Shown one piece after another: positions 36,185 to 45,101 of a DNA stretch of 64,000 nt; the first letter of the stretch is position 1; the number at the start of each line of letters is the position of its first letter. Made by a program: the position numbers and the translations under genes. The notes beneath the pieces are model-generated. The model worked only from the letters and a program-made list of their open reading frames with translations, did not search any database and was not told the origin of the DNA. Source of the stretch: a virus; IMG/VR virus record IMGVR_UViG_3300032083_003484, positions 1 through 64,000 of that record. One strand, given 5' to 3'.

Positions 36185-37150
36185 TTATAATTCCTTTTCC
36201 CAGCGATCGATCATATCATCTAATAGCGTTTCAAATGTGTACTCTGGCTTCCAGCCCAGCACGTTTTTTACTTTTGAAGGATCCCCCTTAAGGTATTTTA
36301 GCTCTTCAGGACGCATGTAAATCGGGTTCTGAACAATATGATCTTCGTAATTTAATCCAAGTTTTGAAAATACAACTTCACACAAATCTCTTACAGAGTG
36401 TGTTTCGCCGGTCGCAACAATAAACTCATCAGGAGTATCATGGTTAAGGATCATGTGCATAGCTCTCACATAATCTTTTGAGTGCCCCCAGTCTCTATAA
36501 GAATCCATGTTTCCTAGCTCTAGTTTATCTTGTAACCCTTTCTTAATTGCAACAGCGCCCTTAACAACTTTGTTGGTTACAAAATTTGAACCCCTTCTTG
36601 GGGATTCGTGATTGAAAAGAACTCCGTTGCAAGCGTGAAGTCCATATGCGTGCCTATAATGCCTAACAAGATTATAGCCCATTACCTTTGCACACCCATA
36701 TGGACTAACCGGGTTCATTGGTGTTGTGAGTCTTTGTGTCCCGTCTTCATCAACAGAGTTGCCAAACATCTCTGAAGAAGATGCCTGATAGAATTTTGCT
36801 TCTGGGCATGTTGTTCTATATACTTCCAACATGTTCAAGACGCCTAGAGCGTTTGTTTGTATTGTAAATGATGGCATATCAAAACTGATTCTAACATGAC
36901 TCATTGCGCCAAGGTTATATATTTCATCCGGCTGGACTTCATTAACTATTCTTACCAAAGAAGGGTAGTCTAACAAGTCACCATAGTACGTATTGATGTT
37001 TTTTGTTATATGATTTATTCTGGAATCTTGGTTTTCGGCTACCGAATGCCTTCTTATCATCCCATAGACCTCATAATCATTATCCAATAAATATTCCGCC
37101 AGGTAGCTGCCATCCTGGCCTCCTACGCCGGTTATTAATGCCTTTTTCAT
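36185..37150 (-). CDS. gmd: GDP-mannose 4,6-dehydratase
   Basis: A protein of 321 residues of the short-chain dehydratase family. The Rossmann motif TGVGGQDGSYLAEYLL at the N-terminus, the RRHS segment and the FYQASSSEMFG and SPYGCAKVMGYNL blocks (catalytic S/T, E, Y-x3-K) are those of Gmd. It converts GDP-mannose to GDP-4-keto-6-deoxymannose, the precursor of GDP-fucose, GDP-rhamnose and perosamine. The fucosyltransferase-like gene at 41.2 kb is a plausible downstream user. The length is a little shorter than bacterial Gmd (about 345-370). Strong SD AAAGGAGA upstream. Confidence 0.9.
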   Translation of the reverse strand: MKKALITGVGGQDGSYLAEYLLDNDYEVYGMIRRHSVAENQDSRINHITKNINTYYGDLLDYPSLVRIVNEVQPDEIYNLGAMSHVRISFDMPSFTIQTNALGVLNMLEVYRTTCPEAKFYQASSSEMFGNSVDEDGTQRLTTPMNPVSPYGCAKVMGYNLVRHYRHAYGLHACNGVLFNHESPRRGSNFVTNKVVKGAVAIKKGLQDKLELGNMDSYRDWGHSKDYVRAMHMILNHDTPDEFIVATGETHSVRDLCEVVFSKLGLNYEDHIVQNPIYMRPEELKYLKGDPSKVKNVLGWKPEYTFETLLDDMIDRWEKEL

Positions 37151-37576
37151 TTAAACATTCTCCTTTGTTTTTATGTATGTTTTATCTTTAATTTGGCCAA
37201 AATATGGCCCATTTTTAAATTCGTATAAAATAGTTCCCTCTTCTAAGACTTTAAAACCATGACCTCCAGAAAACACGATTGCGCAATCGCCCTTTTCTAG
37301 GATCTCTTCATGAACCAAGGTATTATCTAGATCCCAAAACCTTGCTTCAATCGAGCCTGAAAGAATGACCCATGCTTCATTGGTTCCAAAGGTTTCTCGC
37401 CTAATATTATTGTGCTTATGAGGCTCAAAAAGATCATTTTTTGATAAAACCTTCGAAGAAACTTGTAAAAGAGCATCATCAGGAGACAGATCGTTTCTAT
37501 CCGCAACTATATCATCTTTTTTATTAATAATTAATAACAGTTTTTCATTAACTTTTGAATAAATAAACCTAGGCAT
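37151..37576 (-). CDS. WbuC-like cupin protein
   Basis: A protein of 141 residues with the cupin pattern PHKHNNIRRE (metal histidines), ETFGTNEAWVILSGSIEARF and GDCAIVFSGGHGFKVL. This resembles WbuC-type cupins found in O-antigen and fucosamine clusters, whose reaction is not settled. It begins the AT-rich part of the glycan island, starts in an 8-nt overlap with the methyltransferase gene and ends one base before gmd. A role in sugar modification is inferred. Confidence 0.7.
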   Translation of the reverse strand: MPRFIYSKVNEKLLLIINKKDDIVADRNDLSPDDALLQVSSKVLSKNDLFEPHKHNNIRRETFGTNEAWVILSGSIEARFWDLDNTLVHEEILEKGDCAIVFSGGHGFKVLEEGTILYEFKNGPYFGQIKDKTYIKTKENV

Positions 37577-38498
37577 TTACTTTCTCCCAAGCTATAATCG
37601 AATACCCATTTATATACATGCTCCCAATAAAGCTTTCTTTTTCAAAAATAATATTAATTTTTTTCTCTTTTTCTAGCTTGTGCATATAGTTTTTAAAGTT
37701 TTTAAGATAATTTCTTTTTTCAAAATATTTTTTACTTAAAAAATCATATAAGTTTGTATCATCTAAGTATTCACTAATTGGTTCTATGTGAAAACATATT
37801 TTAGGATTATTTTCTAGTAAAAAATTAATAAAATCTTCATATTTATCGCCAATTTGCTCTAAAGCTGCAAAGGTATATACCCCTGAGTCTTTTTCTAGAG
37901 AAAGACCATAATTCGGATTAAAAAAATCAAACTTATTACACTTAAAATCAGTGTTGAAGACTTTGTTAATATTTTCAATCGATTGCTGTGAACTTGTGGC
38001 CCAATCAAGCCCAAAAACATTTGCTTCTGGATTGACTTCGTTAACTCTTAAAAGGTTATGTCCAGTCCCGCAGCCAAATTCATATATATTTGCACAGTTC
38101 TTAATAAATTTTTCGAATATCCAATATTGTAATAAGCTAACTAGATTATATTCCATATCTTTATTGCATGGTTTAATTATTTTTTTATTCCATCTAATAT
38201 ATGGATATTTTCCGAAGTATTTTGGGATTAAAAAATTATGTTTTCTGTGTTTTAGAAACCCTTCAGAATTTTCACTCCAGCCTTTTTCCCAATCTCCTAT
38301 TCGATGCTGTCCGGCACGAGTTACTTCCCCTGTATTTTTGTACAGATATTTTAATATTTCTAATATGACATCATTATTTTCTTCTTTATCTAATTCCATA
38401 TAAGATAAATCAAAATCTTTAATTTTCTCTTTTAGAAAAACAGACAGTTCTTCACCAAGAGAATTTTCAAGATCTTTTTCACAAATTTTATTAATCAT
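37569..38498 (-). CDS. SAM-dependent methyltransferase (class I, 309 aa)
   Basis: A protein of 309 residues. The SAM-binding loop NIYEFGCGTGHNLLRVNEVN near residue 140 and the following VFGLDWATSS strand identify a class I methyltransferase. A long N-terminal region (about 130 residues) with HRKHNFLIPKYFGKYPYIRW precedes it. Sugar methylation is likely from the context. The start codon lies in an 8-nt overlap with the upstream epimerase gene. The base composition is very AT-rich compared with the structural genes. Confidence 0.75.
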   Translation of the reverse strand: MINKICEKDLENSLGEELSVFLKEKIKDFDLSYMELDKEENNDVILEILKYLYKNTGEVTRAGQHRIGDWEKGWSENSEGFLKHRKHNFLIPKYFGKYPYIRWNKKIIKPCNKDMEYNLVSLLQYWIFEKFIKNCANIYEFGCGTGHNLLRVNEVNPEANVFGLDWATSSQQSIENINKVFNTDFKCNKFDFFNPNYGLSLEKDSGVYTFAALEQIGDKYEDFINFLLENNPKICFHIEPISEYLDDTNLYDFLSKKYFEKRNYLKNFKNYMHKLEKEKKINIIFEKESFIGSMYINGYSIIAWEKVNA

Positions 38499-39552
38499 CG
38501 GTTCCTCCTAAGTTAAACCATTTAATTGTCCTTTTAATCCCTTCATCTAAAGATATTATTTCTTTTTCATACTCAGGAAATTCATTTCGAAACCTGTCCA
38601 TGGCCAAACTAACAATTTTTGGCGCCTCTTTTGTGGCTTCTGAAGGAAGCTTATTTTTCTTTATGGCTTCTATATTAAAAAAGCTAGCTACTTTATTGGC
38701 TAATTCATAAATTGTTATTTCCTCAACATCTCCACCTACATTATATACTAATTCTTTTCCATCTGTCAATATATATATTAAAATATAAACACAATTAGTA
38801 ATATAAAGGTAGTTTCTTCTTGAGGCGCCTTCATCTAGTAGATTAATATTTCCATTTTGCGCTTTAAAAAGAAAATCCTGCAGCACCCTTTCATCAGAGA
38901 ATAACGCTCCGGGACCATATGTTAAAGCGACTCTAGCTATTTTTGTTTCAACGTTATTGTTTTCTGCATATTGTTTGCAAAGTATCTCGCCTAGGCGTTT
39001 TGATACGATATAACACGATCGATTGTTCTGTAAGTCGAAAACACCATTATAGCTCTCCGGAGTGGGGACAAAGTCTGTAGGAGGAGTGCCATAGACCTCA
39101 CTAGTACTTAAAAATAAAAATTTTCCACCTTTTTTATCCATGTGCTCTAATATTGATTCAACACCCACTACATTTATCAAGCATGTTGCTATACTATTTT
39201 TTAAAAATTTGGCTGGTTGTCCATAACCAGAACAAAAAAAACAAAAATCAATTTTTTCTGGTATTTTAGAGTGTTCAATTCTTGTTGTACAATCCCATGA
39301 AAAATATTTTGCCGTATTATCTTCTACTATATGTTTAATTCTTTTCAGATTATCTTTTTTACTTTTAGACGTCAAAAAAAGATTAATATTTAAAGAAAAA
39401 CATTTATTAATATAAACAAAAAAATCAGCTAAAAAACCACCAATTAATCCATTTGCCCCAGTGATTAATATATTCGAATTTTTAAATTTTTCAATATTAA
39501 TTTTTTTACTTAAAAAGCTACATTCCTCATATATAACATCATAATTATACAT
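38491..39552 (-). CDS. NAD-dependent epimerase/dehydratase (nucleotide-sugar)
   Basis: A protein of 353 residues of the extended short-chain dehydrogenase family: SNILITGANGLIGGFLADFF (NAD-binding GxxGxxG), FLFLSTSEVYG and RSCYIVSKRLGE (Y-x3-K), and LVYNVGGDVEEITIYELA. It resembles UDP-glucuronate decarboxylase and dTDP-glucose dehydratase subfamilies, but the substrate cannot be read from sequence. It is coupled by 8-nt overlaps to the transketolase gene upstream and the methyltransferase gene downstream. Confidence 0.8.
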   Translation of the reverse strand: MYNYDVIYEECSFLSKKINIEKFKNSNILITGANGLIGGFLADFFVYINKCFSLNINLFLTSKSKKDNLKRIKHIVEDNTAKYFSWDCTTRIEHSKIPEKIDFCFFCSGYGQPAKFLKNSIATCLINVVGVESILEHMDKKGGKFLFLSTSEVYGTPPTDFVPTPESYNGVFDLQNNRSCYIVSKRLGEILCKQYAENNNVETKIARVALTYGPGALFSDERVLQDFLFKAQNGNINLLDEGASRRNYLYITNCVYILIYILTDGKELVYNVGGDVEEITIYELANKVASFFNIEAIKKNKLPSEATKEAPKIVSLAMDRFRNEFPEYEKEIISLDEGIKRTIKWFNLGGTDD

Positions 39553-40417
39553 ACCTTAATTTCTCCTTTGTTAACCCTAAAATTTCTCTGTGTTCGTCAG
39601 CAGTTCCATAGTCTGTACAAAACTTTCTTGGTATACCTGTTTTTTTTAAATTTATTAGCATGTTGTTCCTGGAAGCAATATCGAATATTTTATCTCCCAG
39701 GGCGCCTATTGAAGAATTTTCTTCAACTGATATACAATTATTTTGTTTTTTTAATAAATTAACTATTTTTAGTTCGGTTTCTAATGAAAGCGGTTCTATT
39801 GTTGGTAAATATATAATTATGTTTTGCTTTTCCTTTACTATTTCTAGTGTATGCCCACACGTAAAAATAAGAGGCTTTGTTATATCTCCTTCTATTATAT
39901 GACAGTCATATGGATTAATATCAAAATCTTCTTCATGCATGCTTTTGAATAGTTTAAAGTATTTTGTCTTACCGTTAGACCATGTTTTATTAAAAAGATT
40001 TTTGAATTCTTTTTTATTTCCCGGACAAAATATATCGATATTTGGAAGTGGTCTTAAAATTGATATATCTGAATAACAATGGTGTGTGCATCCCAAGTGA
40101 GCGTAGTCAAACGAGCCACCAACTGTGACTATCGTCACATCCAGCTCTTGATAACATAAATCAATCTTAATTTGCTCATACGCCCTTTCAACACAGAATG
40201 GAGCTATCGTATGTACAACTGGCTTAAAGCCATTGAGAGCCAGGCCGGCGGCGATCCCGATCATGGACTGTTCACAGATCCCAATGTTATAAAATCTATC
40301 TGGGAACCTGCTTTCGAATTCTTTTAATAGAAAATGACTAATATCGCCAATCAAAACTACTAGTTTTTCATCTTCTTCAGCTTTTCTTATTAATATATCT
40401 GCAAATGTTTTACGCAT
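39545..40417 (-). CDS. Transketolase-like C-terminal subunit (pyrimidine-binding and C-terminal domains)
   Basis: A protein of 290 residues corresponding to the second half of transketolase/DXS: FYNIGICEQSMIGIAAGLAL with the catalytic glutamate, then VVHTIAPFCVERAYEQIKID, and a C-terminal domain (NCISVEENSSIGALGDKI). With the adjacent 254-residue subunit it forms a split transketolase, which transfers a two-carbon unit between sugars. Such pairs occur in O-antigen clusters that build branched or unusual sugars. 8-nt overlaps on both sides imply stoichiometric synthesis. The acceptor sugar is unknown. Confidence 0.82.
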   Translation of the reverse strand: MRKTFADILIRKAEEDEKLVVLIGDISHFLLKEFESRFPDRFYNIGICEQSMIGIAAGLALNGFKPVVHTIAPFCVERAYEQIKIDLCYQELDVTIVTVGGSFDYAHLGCTHHCYSDISILRPLPNIDIFCPGNKKEFKNLFNKTWSNGKTKYFKLFKSMHEEDFDINPYDCHIIEGDITKPLIFTCGHTLEIVKEKQNIIIYLPTIEPLSLETELKIVNLLKKQNNCISVEENSSIGALGDKIFDIASRNNMLINLKKTGIPRKFCTDYGTADEHREILGLTKEKLRYV

Positions 40418-41174
40418 CTAACTCCTCAATGAATTTTTCATATTGTTCTTTGTTTGGCGGGCCATGGTGCCAGGAGTGCATGTTGGTTTCCATCTCCTTT
40501 ACCCCTTTTCCCTTTACAGTCTTGCACACCACACAAATAGGTAGGTCTTGCTCTTCCTTGGCGGCGCTTATCGCTTTATTGATATCGGCTATGTTGTGAC
40601 CGTCTAAAACAACTACTACTTTCCACCCAAAAGCTTCGAATTTTTTTTCGATTCTTTTAGTCGGTAAAGATCTGATTTGAGAATTATTTTCATCAATTAT
40701 GCATATTAAGTTGTTTAATTTTAAATTTGCGGCGACCATTGCGGATTCCCAAGTTGTGCCTTCGTTACACTCCCCATCACCAATTAAACAAAAGGTTCTT
40801 TCATCCCTTTGTGATATTTTATTTGCGATCGCAATCCCAACACATATTGGCAGACCATGACCAAGAGAACCGGTTGATGCGTGAATTTTTTTGTGCTTTC
40901 CCCTATGCGGGTGACCACCTAGTATACTATCGAAAGAACCGAATGAAAAAAACTCCTCTTCACTAATTATCCCCATCTCTAAAAACACAGCATAAAGAGC
41001 CAAGCAGCCGTGTCCTTTGCTTAAGATAAATTTTTCTTCATCTTTTATATGATCTTTATAAAGGCAATATATGATCTCTAAAATAGAAAAAGCACTTGGA
41101 ATGTGACCTAGTTGAGTTTCATATGAAACTTTTAAAATTTGTTTTTTTAATTTTTTTATTATCTTATGATCCAT
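40410..41174 (-). CDS. Transketolase-like N-terminal subunit (TPP-binding domain)
   Basis: A protein of 254 residues with the thiamine-diphosphate binding signature GDGECNEGTTWESAMVAANL ending in the NN pair of IIDENNSQ, and the conserved GSLGHGLPICVGIA and FILSKGHGCLALY motifs of transketolase. It supplies the cofactor half of the split enzyme whose other half is encoded immediately downstream. It overlaps the fucosyltransferase-like gene upstream by 11 nt. Confidence 0.85.
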   Translation of the reverse strand: MDHKIIKKLKKQILKVSYETQLGHIPSAFSILEIIYCLYKDHIKDEEKFILSKGHGCLALYAVFLEMGIISEEEFFSFGSFDSILGGHPHRGKHKKIHASTGSLGHGLPICVGIAIANKISQRDERTFCLIGDGECNEGTTWESAMVAANLKLNNLICIIDENNSQIRSLPTKRIEKKFEAFGWKVVVVLDGHNIADINKAISAAKEEQDLPICVVCKTVKGKGVKEMETNMHSWHHGPPNKEQYEKFIEELDA

Positions 41175-42186
41175 ATATCCTGTTTAAGTATGTTATTGCA
41201 CTGTGTGGATTAAAATATGCAGCTGCAGCTGCAACGTTTGAATCTGTACATATTAGACGGTCGCATCTTGACATCAAGACACAATCAATTAAACACTCCT
41301 CTCCGTGTTCCGGGCCAGTTGCAGACGTCAAACATATGGGATCGCTGGAGTTATACTTGCTCATCCTTACGGCGGGACGTGCAATTGTTCTCTTGCGGCC
41401 AAATGCTTTAAATATTTCCGCAATCGCCTCGTTGTTGTCAGATGCAACAAATATTTGACTATCTTTTTCTGTTAATTTTTCTTCGATCATATCTAAGTAT
41501 GCATGCAACGGTAAGGATTTGTGGGGGAATTCCATTTTTTTGTCTGTCCCCCTTACGTGCACAGCTAGAACGTCTTCTTTAAAGAATTTATTATAAAATT
41601 TATTTATTTTGTTTGTTATTTCTTTTTTTATTTTTATATTATTTAATATTATTCTGTTAGCACTTTCCCTGTGTTCTCTCTCTAGTGGCGTTCCTAGTAA
41701 GTCCCATAGAAGGAGCGGTTCATACAAATGAATATTTTTAATTAAAAATTTATTTTGCATGTTATAATCTAGCTCTCCTGCCATGAATATGTCAGATACA
41801 TCATGATTAGCGGCGAGCGCATCTTTAACACTATAACTATTTAATGGCTCAAAATAATATTCCCATGGGTTTAAAGAGTTATTCCAACCATCTTTTGACC
41901 AGTAAAGACACTGACAGTGTTTCATCCCAGGAGTGTTGTTGTAGGATGCGGGCGCTGAATCTGTTAGAAAATTGTTTTTGTCTAAAACGCTTGGGTCTTT
42001 AGTGTTCCTATACTCTATGGTACCTGAGCGGCCGTGATTAGAGTCTCTTCGACCCGGCCCCCAACGGACAACAGGAATATAGTTATTATCTTCTGCCCAC
42101 TTAATATTATCAATTGTATGTAAAAATATAGAAAAAAGACCATATGGTCTTGAATCAATAATCAAGAATTTTTTATTCATTTTCAT
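41164..42186 (-). CDS. Fucosyltransferase-like glycosyltransferase (340 aa)
   Basis: A protein of 340 residues. The motif VLAVHVRGTDKKMEFPHKSL near residue 210 and the later DCVLMSRCDRLICTDSNVAA follow the alpha-1,6-fucosyltransferase/NodZ/O-fucosyltransferase pattern, in which an HxRxTD loop contacts GDP-fucose. With gmd in the same operon, GDP-6-deoxyhexose is a plausible donor. It overlaps both neighbours. The donor and acceptor are inferred, not shown. Confidence 0.68.
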   Translation of the reverse strand: MKMNKKFLIIDSRPYGLFSIFLHTIDNIKWAEDNNYIPVVRWGPGRRDSNHGRSGTIEYRNTKDPSVLDKNNFLTDSAPASYNNTPGMKHCQCLYWSKDGWNNSLNPWEYYFEPLNSYSVKDALAANHDVSDIFMAGELDYNMQNKFLIKNIHLYEPLLLWDLLGTPLEREHRESANRIILNNIKIKKEITNKINKFYNKFFKEDVLAVHVRGTDKKMEFPHKSLPLHAYLDMIEEKLTEKDSQIFVASDNNEAIAEIFKAFGRKRTIARPAVRMSKYNSSDPICLTSATGPEHGEECLIDCVLMSRCDRLICTDSNVAAAAAYFNPHSAITYLNRIYGS

Positions 42187-43819
42187 TAATGTTAAAGTGT
42201 TTCTTGTACGTATTGTAATTTTTTAAACCAAAAACGTTTTTATATTTATTAAATATCTTTGATTCTTCTTTTAATTTTTCATGAAAATTTTCTTTTGCTG
42301 TAGATAAACCATTTACGTTGTAGTAGTACAAGCCAAGTACCTGTTGTATTTTCTTAAACTTCGATCCGCTTTGTGTGCAGCGCAGCCACATTTCCCAATC
42401 TCCCGCAAAGTTTAATTTTGTATCAAATAACCCATTTTTTTCACTCATTGTTTTTCTCCACATCGGGAGCGGTCCCGGAAGACACTTAATCATGTTTTCT
42501 TTCGAATATTCTAACACCGAGTGCTCATAGAGTTTGTTGAACGAGCTGTTATTTAAATATGTTTCATTTTTTATATTTGTTTGATAAGAATCAGCATAAA
42601 CTAAATCAATTGTGTCGTCAACACTTAAATTTTTTGCCATTATCTCTAAAGAGTTATAAGCTCTGGTGTCGTCGACGTTCCACAAGGTAAGATAATCACC
42701 TGTCGATTTTTTAATCCCCAAGTTCATTGTTTCGTGCACATTTAAAGTTTTATTTAGTTTTTTATAAAATATATTATCATGCTTTTTAATGTATTTTTCT
42801 ATTATTTCAAATTCTTTATCCGGCGAATTAGCATCAAATATTAATAACTCACATTTATCAAATATGGTCTGTTTGACCACTTCTGACATAAAATGCTCTA
42901 TGTACTCTCCCCCTTTGTATAGGGAAGTTATTATTGAAATCTTAGGAATATATATCGATTTTATAAATTGAACTTTTTTATCTTGAATAACGTTTATAAA
43001 TTTTGAAATTGTTTCATTTTTCTTATTTTCAATAAAATTTATTAAATCTAATCCTTTCAGATCACCAAACCAGGGTTCACTAGTGGCTCCTACTAATTTA
43101 TTGGTGACAATTGTGCACCCCAGTATACGTGCCTCTATTGCAACCCGGCTAAAACTTTCAAGCCACTCGGGGAAAAAATATAACTTTTCGGCGGTGGCTA
43201 GCTCTTTTATAAAAGTCTCATATTTGGACGGCTGTATAAATTCAAATTCAATATTATTTTTCTTACAATATTGAACTGTTCTATCCATTCCTTTATTTTT
43301 GTTTTTTGTATACAATATTACATTTTTTTTTGTTTTTTTAATATTAATAGATTTTTTTAATAGTTCTATATTATCATTTGACCATAAATTGCACCCTAAA
43401 TTTACAACATGGTTTATTAAAAGATTTTTTTGTAAGACTTCTGCATGGATCTTACTTTGACAAAAAACTGCTTTTGCATTTTCAAAAAAATCTTTGTTTA
43501 TAATAAATCTCGAAGGCGCTAGCATGTTTAAAAACTTAGAAGGATCATTTGTTGAAACATACTTATGATCGTGCTCTAAGATAATATATTTTGTATTTTT
43601 AAGTAAATTTAAATTATTTTTACTTAAATTCATAAAATTTGAAATTATATAAAATTTATCATCTCTAATGTGAGCCGGCGTCAATAAATGACAATTAATT
43701 TTTTCAAGCTTGCATCCTTCTGATACTAGGCATTTAATGAGTTCATCATTAAATGCCTCTGCGCCCCCCGAGATCCCTTGTTCGGCAAAGAAATCAGATA
43801 CAAAAACAACATCATGCAT
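42173..43819 (-). CDS. Bifunctional glycosyltransferase (GT4-like + GT2)
   Basis: A protein of 548 residues made of two halves. Residues 1-290 form a GT-B-like transferase (GGAEAFNDEL near the N-terminus; FPEWLESFSRVAIEARILGC, the nucleotide-sugar glutamate block). Residues about 295-540 form a GT-A/GT2 transferase (KISIITSLYKGGEYIEHFM; LTLWNVDDTRA with a DD metal motif; FAGDWEMWLRC). The fusion could add two consecutive sugars. The coding sequence is among the most AT-rich of the window. Overlaps of 8-14 nt with both neighbours. Confidence 0.78.
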   Translation of the reverse strand: MHDVVFVSDFFAEQGISGGAEAFNDELIKCLVSEGCKLEKINCHLLTPAHIRDDKFYIISNFMNLSKNNLNLLKNTKYIILEHDHKYVSTNDPSKFLNMLAPSRFIINKDFFENAKAVFCQSKIHAEVLQKNLLINHVVNLGCNLWSNDNIELLKKSINIKKTKKNVILYTKNKNKGMDRTVQYCKKNNIEFEFIQPSKYETFIKELATAEKLYFFPEWLESFSRVAIEARILGCTIVTNKLVGATSEPWFGDLKGLDLINFIENKKNETISKFINVIQDKKVQFIKSIYIPKISIITSLYKGGEYIEHFMSEVVKQTIFDKCELLIFDANSPDKEFEIIEKYIKKHDNIFYKKLNKTLNVHETMNLGIKKSTGDYLTLWNVDDTRAYNSLEIMAKNLSVDDTIDLVYADSYQTNIKNETYLNNSSFNKLYEHSVLEYSKENMIKCLPGPLPMWRKTMSEKNGLFDTKLNFAGDWEMWLRCTQSGSKFKKIQQVLGLYYYNVNGLSTAKENFHEKLKEESKIFNKYKNVFGLKNYNTYKKHFNINENE

Positions 43820-45101
43820 ATTCTTTTATTTCTTGTATGTTGTCAGACCATGTCTCCCAGTTAATTAATTCTGTCTTATCAACAACATTATCGATTATTT
43901 TCTCAAATACTTCTTCTTCGTTTGGCCATTCTTTCTCAAGCCATTCTGCTAACTGGGTTGCTTTCTTTTGCATTGCGCCGTGATTCTCCATCATCGAGCG
44001 CATCTTCATCTTAAATGAGCCTTCCTTTGGAAAACACCACATAGAATCAGGAATGATAACTTTATCCCATACAACTTCTTTCTGGACGTGGCGAAGTTCA
44101 TAATCTACCTTAAGTGGAATGAACTTGTTTTTTCCCTTTACAGGCATCGTCAAGAAGTCGGTGTGCCCTGACCAAGCCGGTGCGATGATAGGAAGGCCTG
44201 CTTGTGCTGCCTCGAATAGCGGAAGCCCATAACCTTCACCATGAGTTGTTGTGATAAAGGCGTGAATGTCCTTGTGTCGATAAAGGAGCGCCATCTCCTC
44301 TTCTGTCATATAGCCATGAAGAAGATATACCTTACATTTCTTTTCTTTGTAATCTTCGTGATCTAGAAGAACCTTGATTCTCTCAATACAATGAACCCGA
44401 TCGATCTCGCAGTTCTTTGCTAGGTTGGTCTTTAGAACTAAGCCAACATTTTCACGATCGAAGTTTTCTTCGATAAACCATTTGACTAGGTTCTCTAGAT
44501 TCTTTCGTGGTCCCCATTGGGCAACTGAAAGAAAGTTAAAGTCTGTTTCAAAAGAGATTTGGTTTTCAATTGACTCTGGGCTGTCTTTAAATTCCCAATC
44601 TTTTCTTGGATAAGGAATAACTTCAATGGGTGTTTCGTTTTTGTAGCCCTTGACGATTTCTCCAGTTTGTTGGTTTTGTGCGTCATAAGAGGTTTCGTCA
44701 AAAGCATAACGAGCAAACTGAGAAGGAACAATGATTTTATCCATCATATTTGCCTTCTCAATCCATTCTCCCGCAATCTTTGTGGTTTCAATACCTGCGG
44801 TGACGCCAATGTTGATCGGGGCCATACGCTCCCATTCAAGAGGTATTGTGACCTGTATTGAGACGTCTGGCTGAGGCATTTGCTTTTGTTGCATTAGCAT
44901 AGCTGTCTTTTGAACGAGCGAGTCAAGCCATGCTCGCTCCTCATCGTCTTCAAAGATCCAGTTTGTCGCACCCCAACTGGTTGAAAGAAGGTAAAGATCT
45001 AGATCTTCCTCTCTTGAACGAAGTGAACGAAGAACCAAGCGTGTGTGTTCTCCATAGCCTGATTGTGATAGCGCTGGGCCTCTAACTAATACCTTTTTCA
45101 T
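43812..45101 (-). CDS. Glycosyltransferase, GT4-like (429 aa)
   Basis: A protein of 429 residues with the GT-B glycosyltransferase pattern: GPALSQSGYGEHTRLVLRSL at the N-terminus, a FLSVAQWGPRKNLENLVKWF linker region and the C-terminal HGEGYGLPLFEAAQAGLPII donor-binding block. Likely a retaining transferase for the phage-encoded glycan. The composition returns here to that of the structural genes, so this gene and the next may belong to an older layer than the AT-rich cassette downstream. It ends in an 8-nt overlap with the bifunctional enzyme. Confidence 0.82.
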   Translation of the reverse strand: MKKVLVRGPALSQSGYGEHTRLVLRSLRSREEDLDLYLLSTSWGATNWIFEDDEERAWLDSLVQKTAMLMQQKQMPQPDVSIQVTIPLEWERMAPINIGVTAGIETTKIAGEWIEKANMMDKIIVPSQFARYAFDETSYDAQNQQTGEIVKGYKNETPIEVIPYPRKDWEFKDSPESIENQISFETDFNFLSVAQWGPRKNLENLVKWFIEENFDRENVGLVLKTNLAKNCEIDRVHCIERIKVLLDHEDYKEKKCKVYLLHGYMTEEEMALLYRHKDIHAFITTTHGEGYGLPLFEAAQAGLPIIAPAWSGHTDFLTMPVKGKNKFIPLKVDYELRHVQKEVVWDKVIIPDSMWCFPKEGSFKMKMRSMMENHGAMQKKATQLAEWLEKEWPNEEEVFEKIIDNVVDKTELINWETWSDNIQEIKEYA

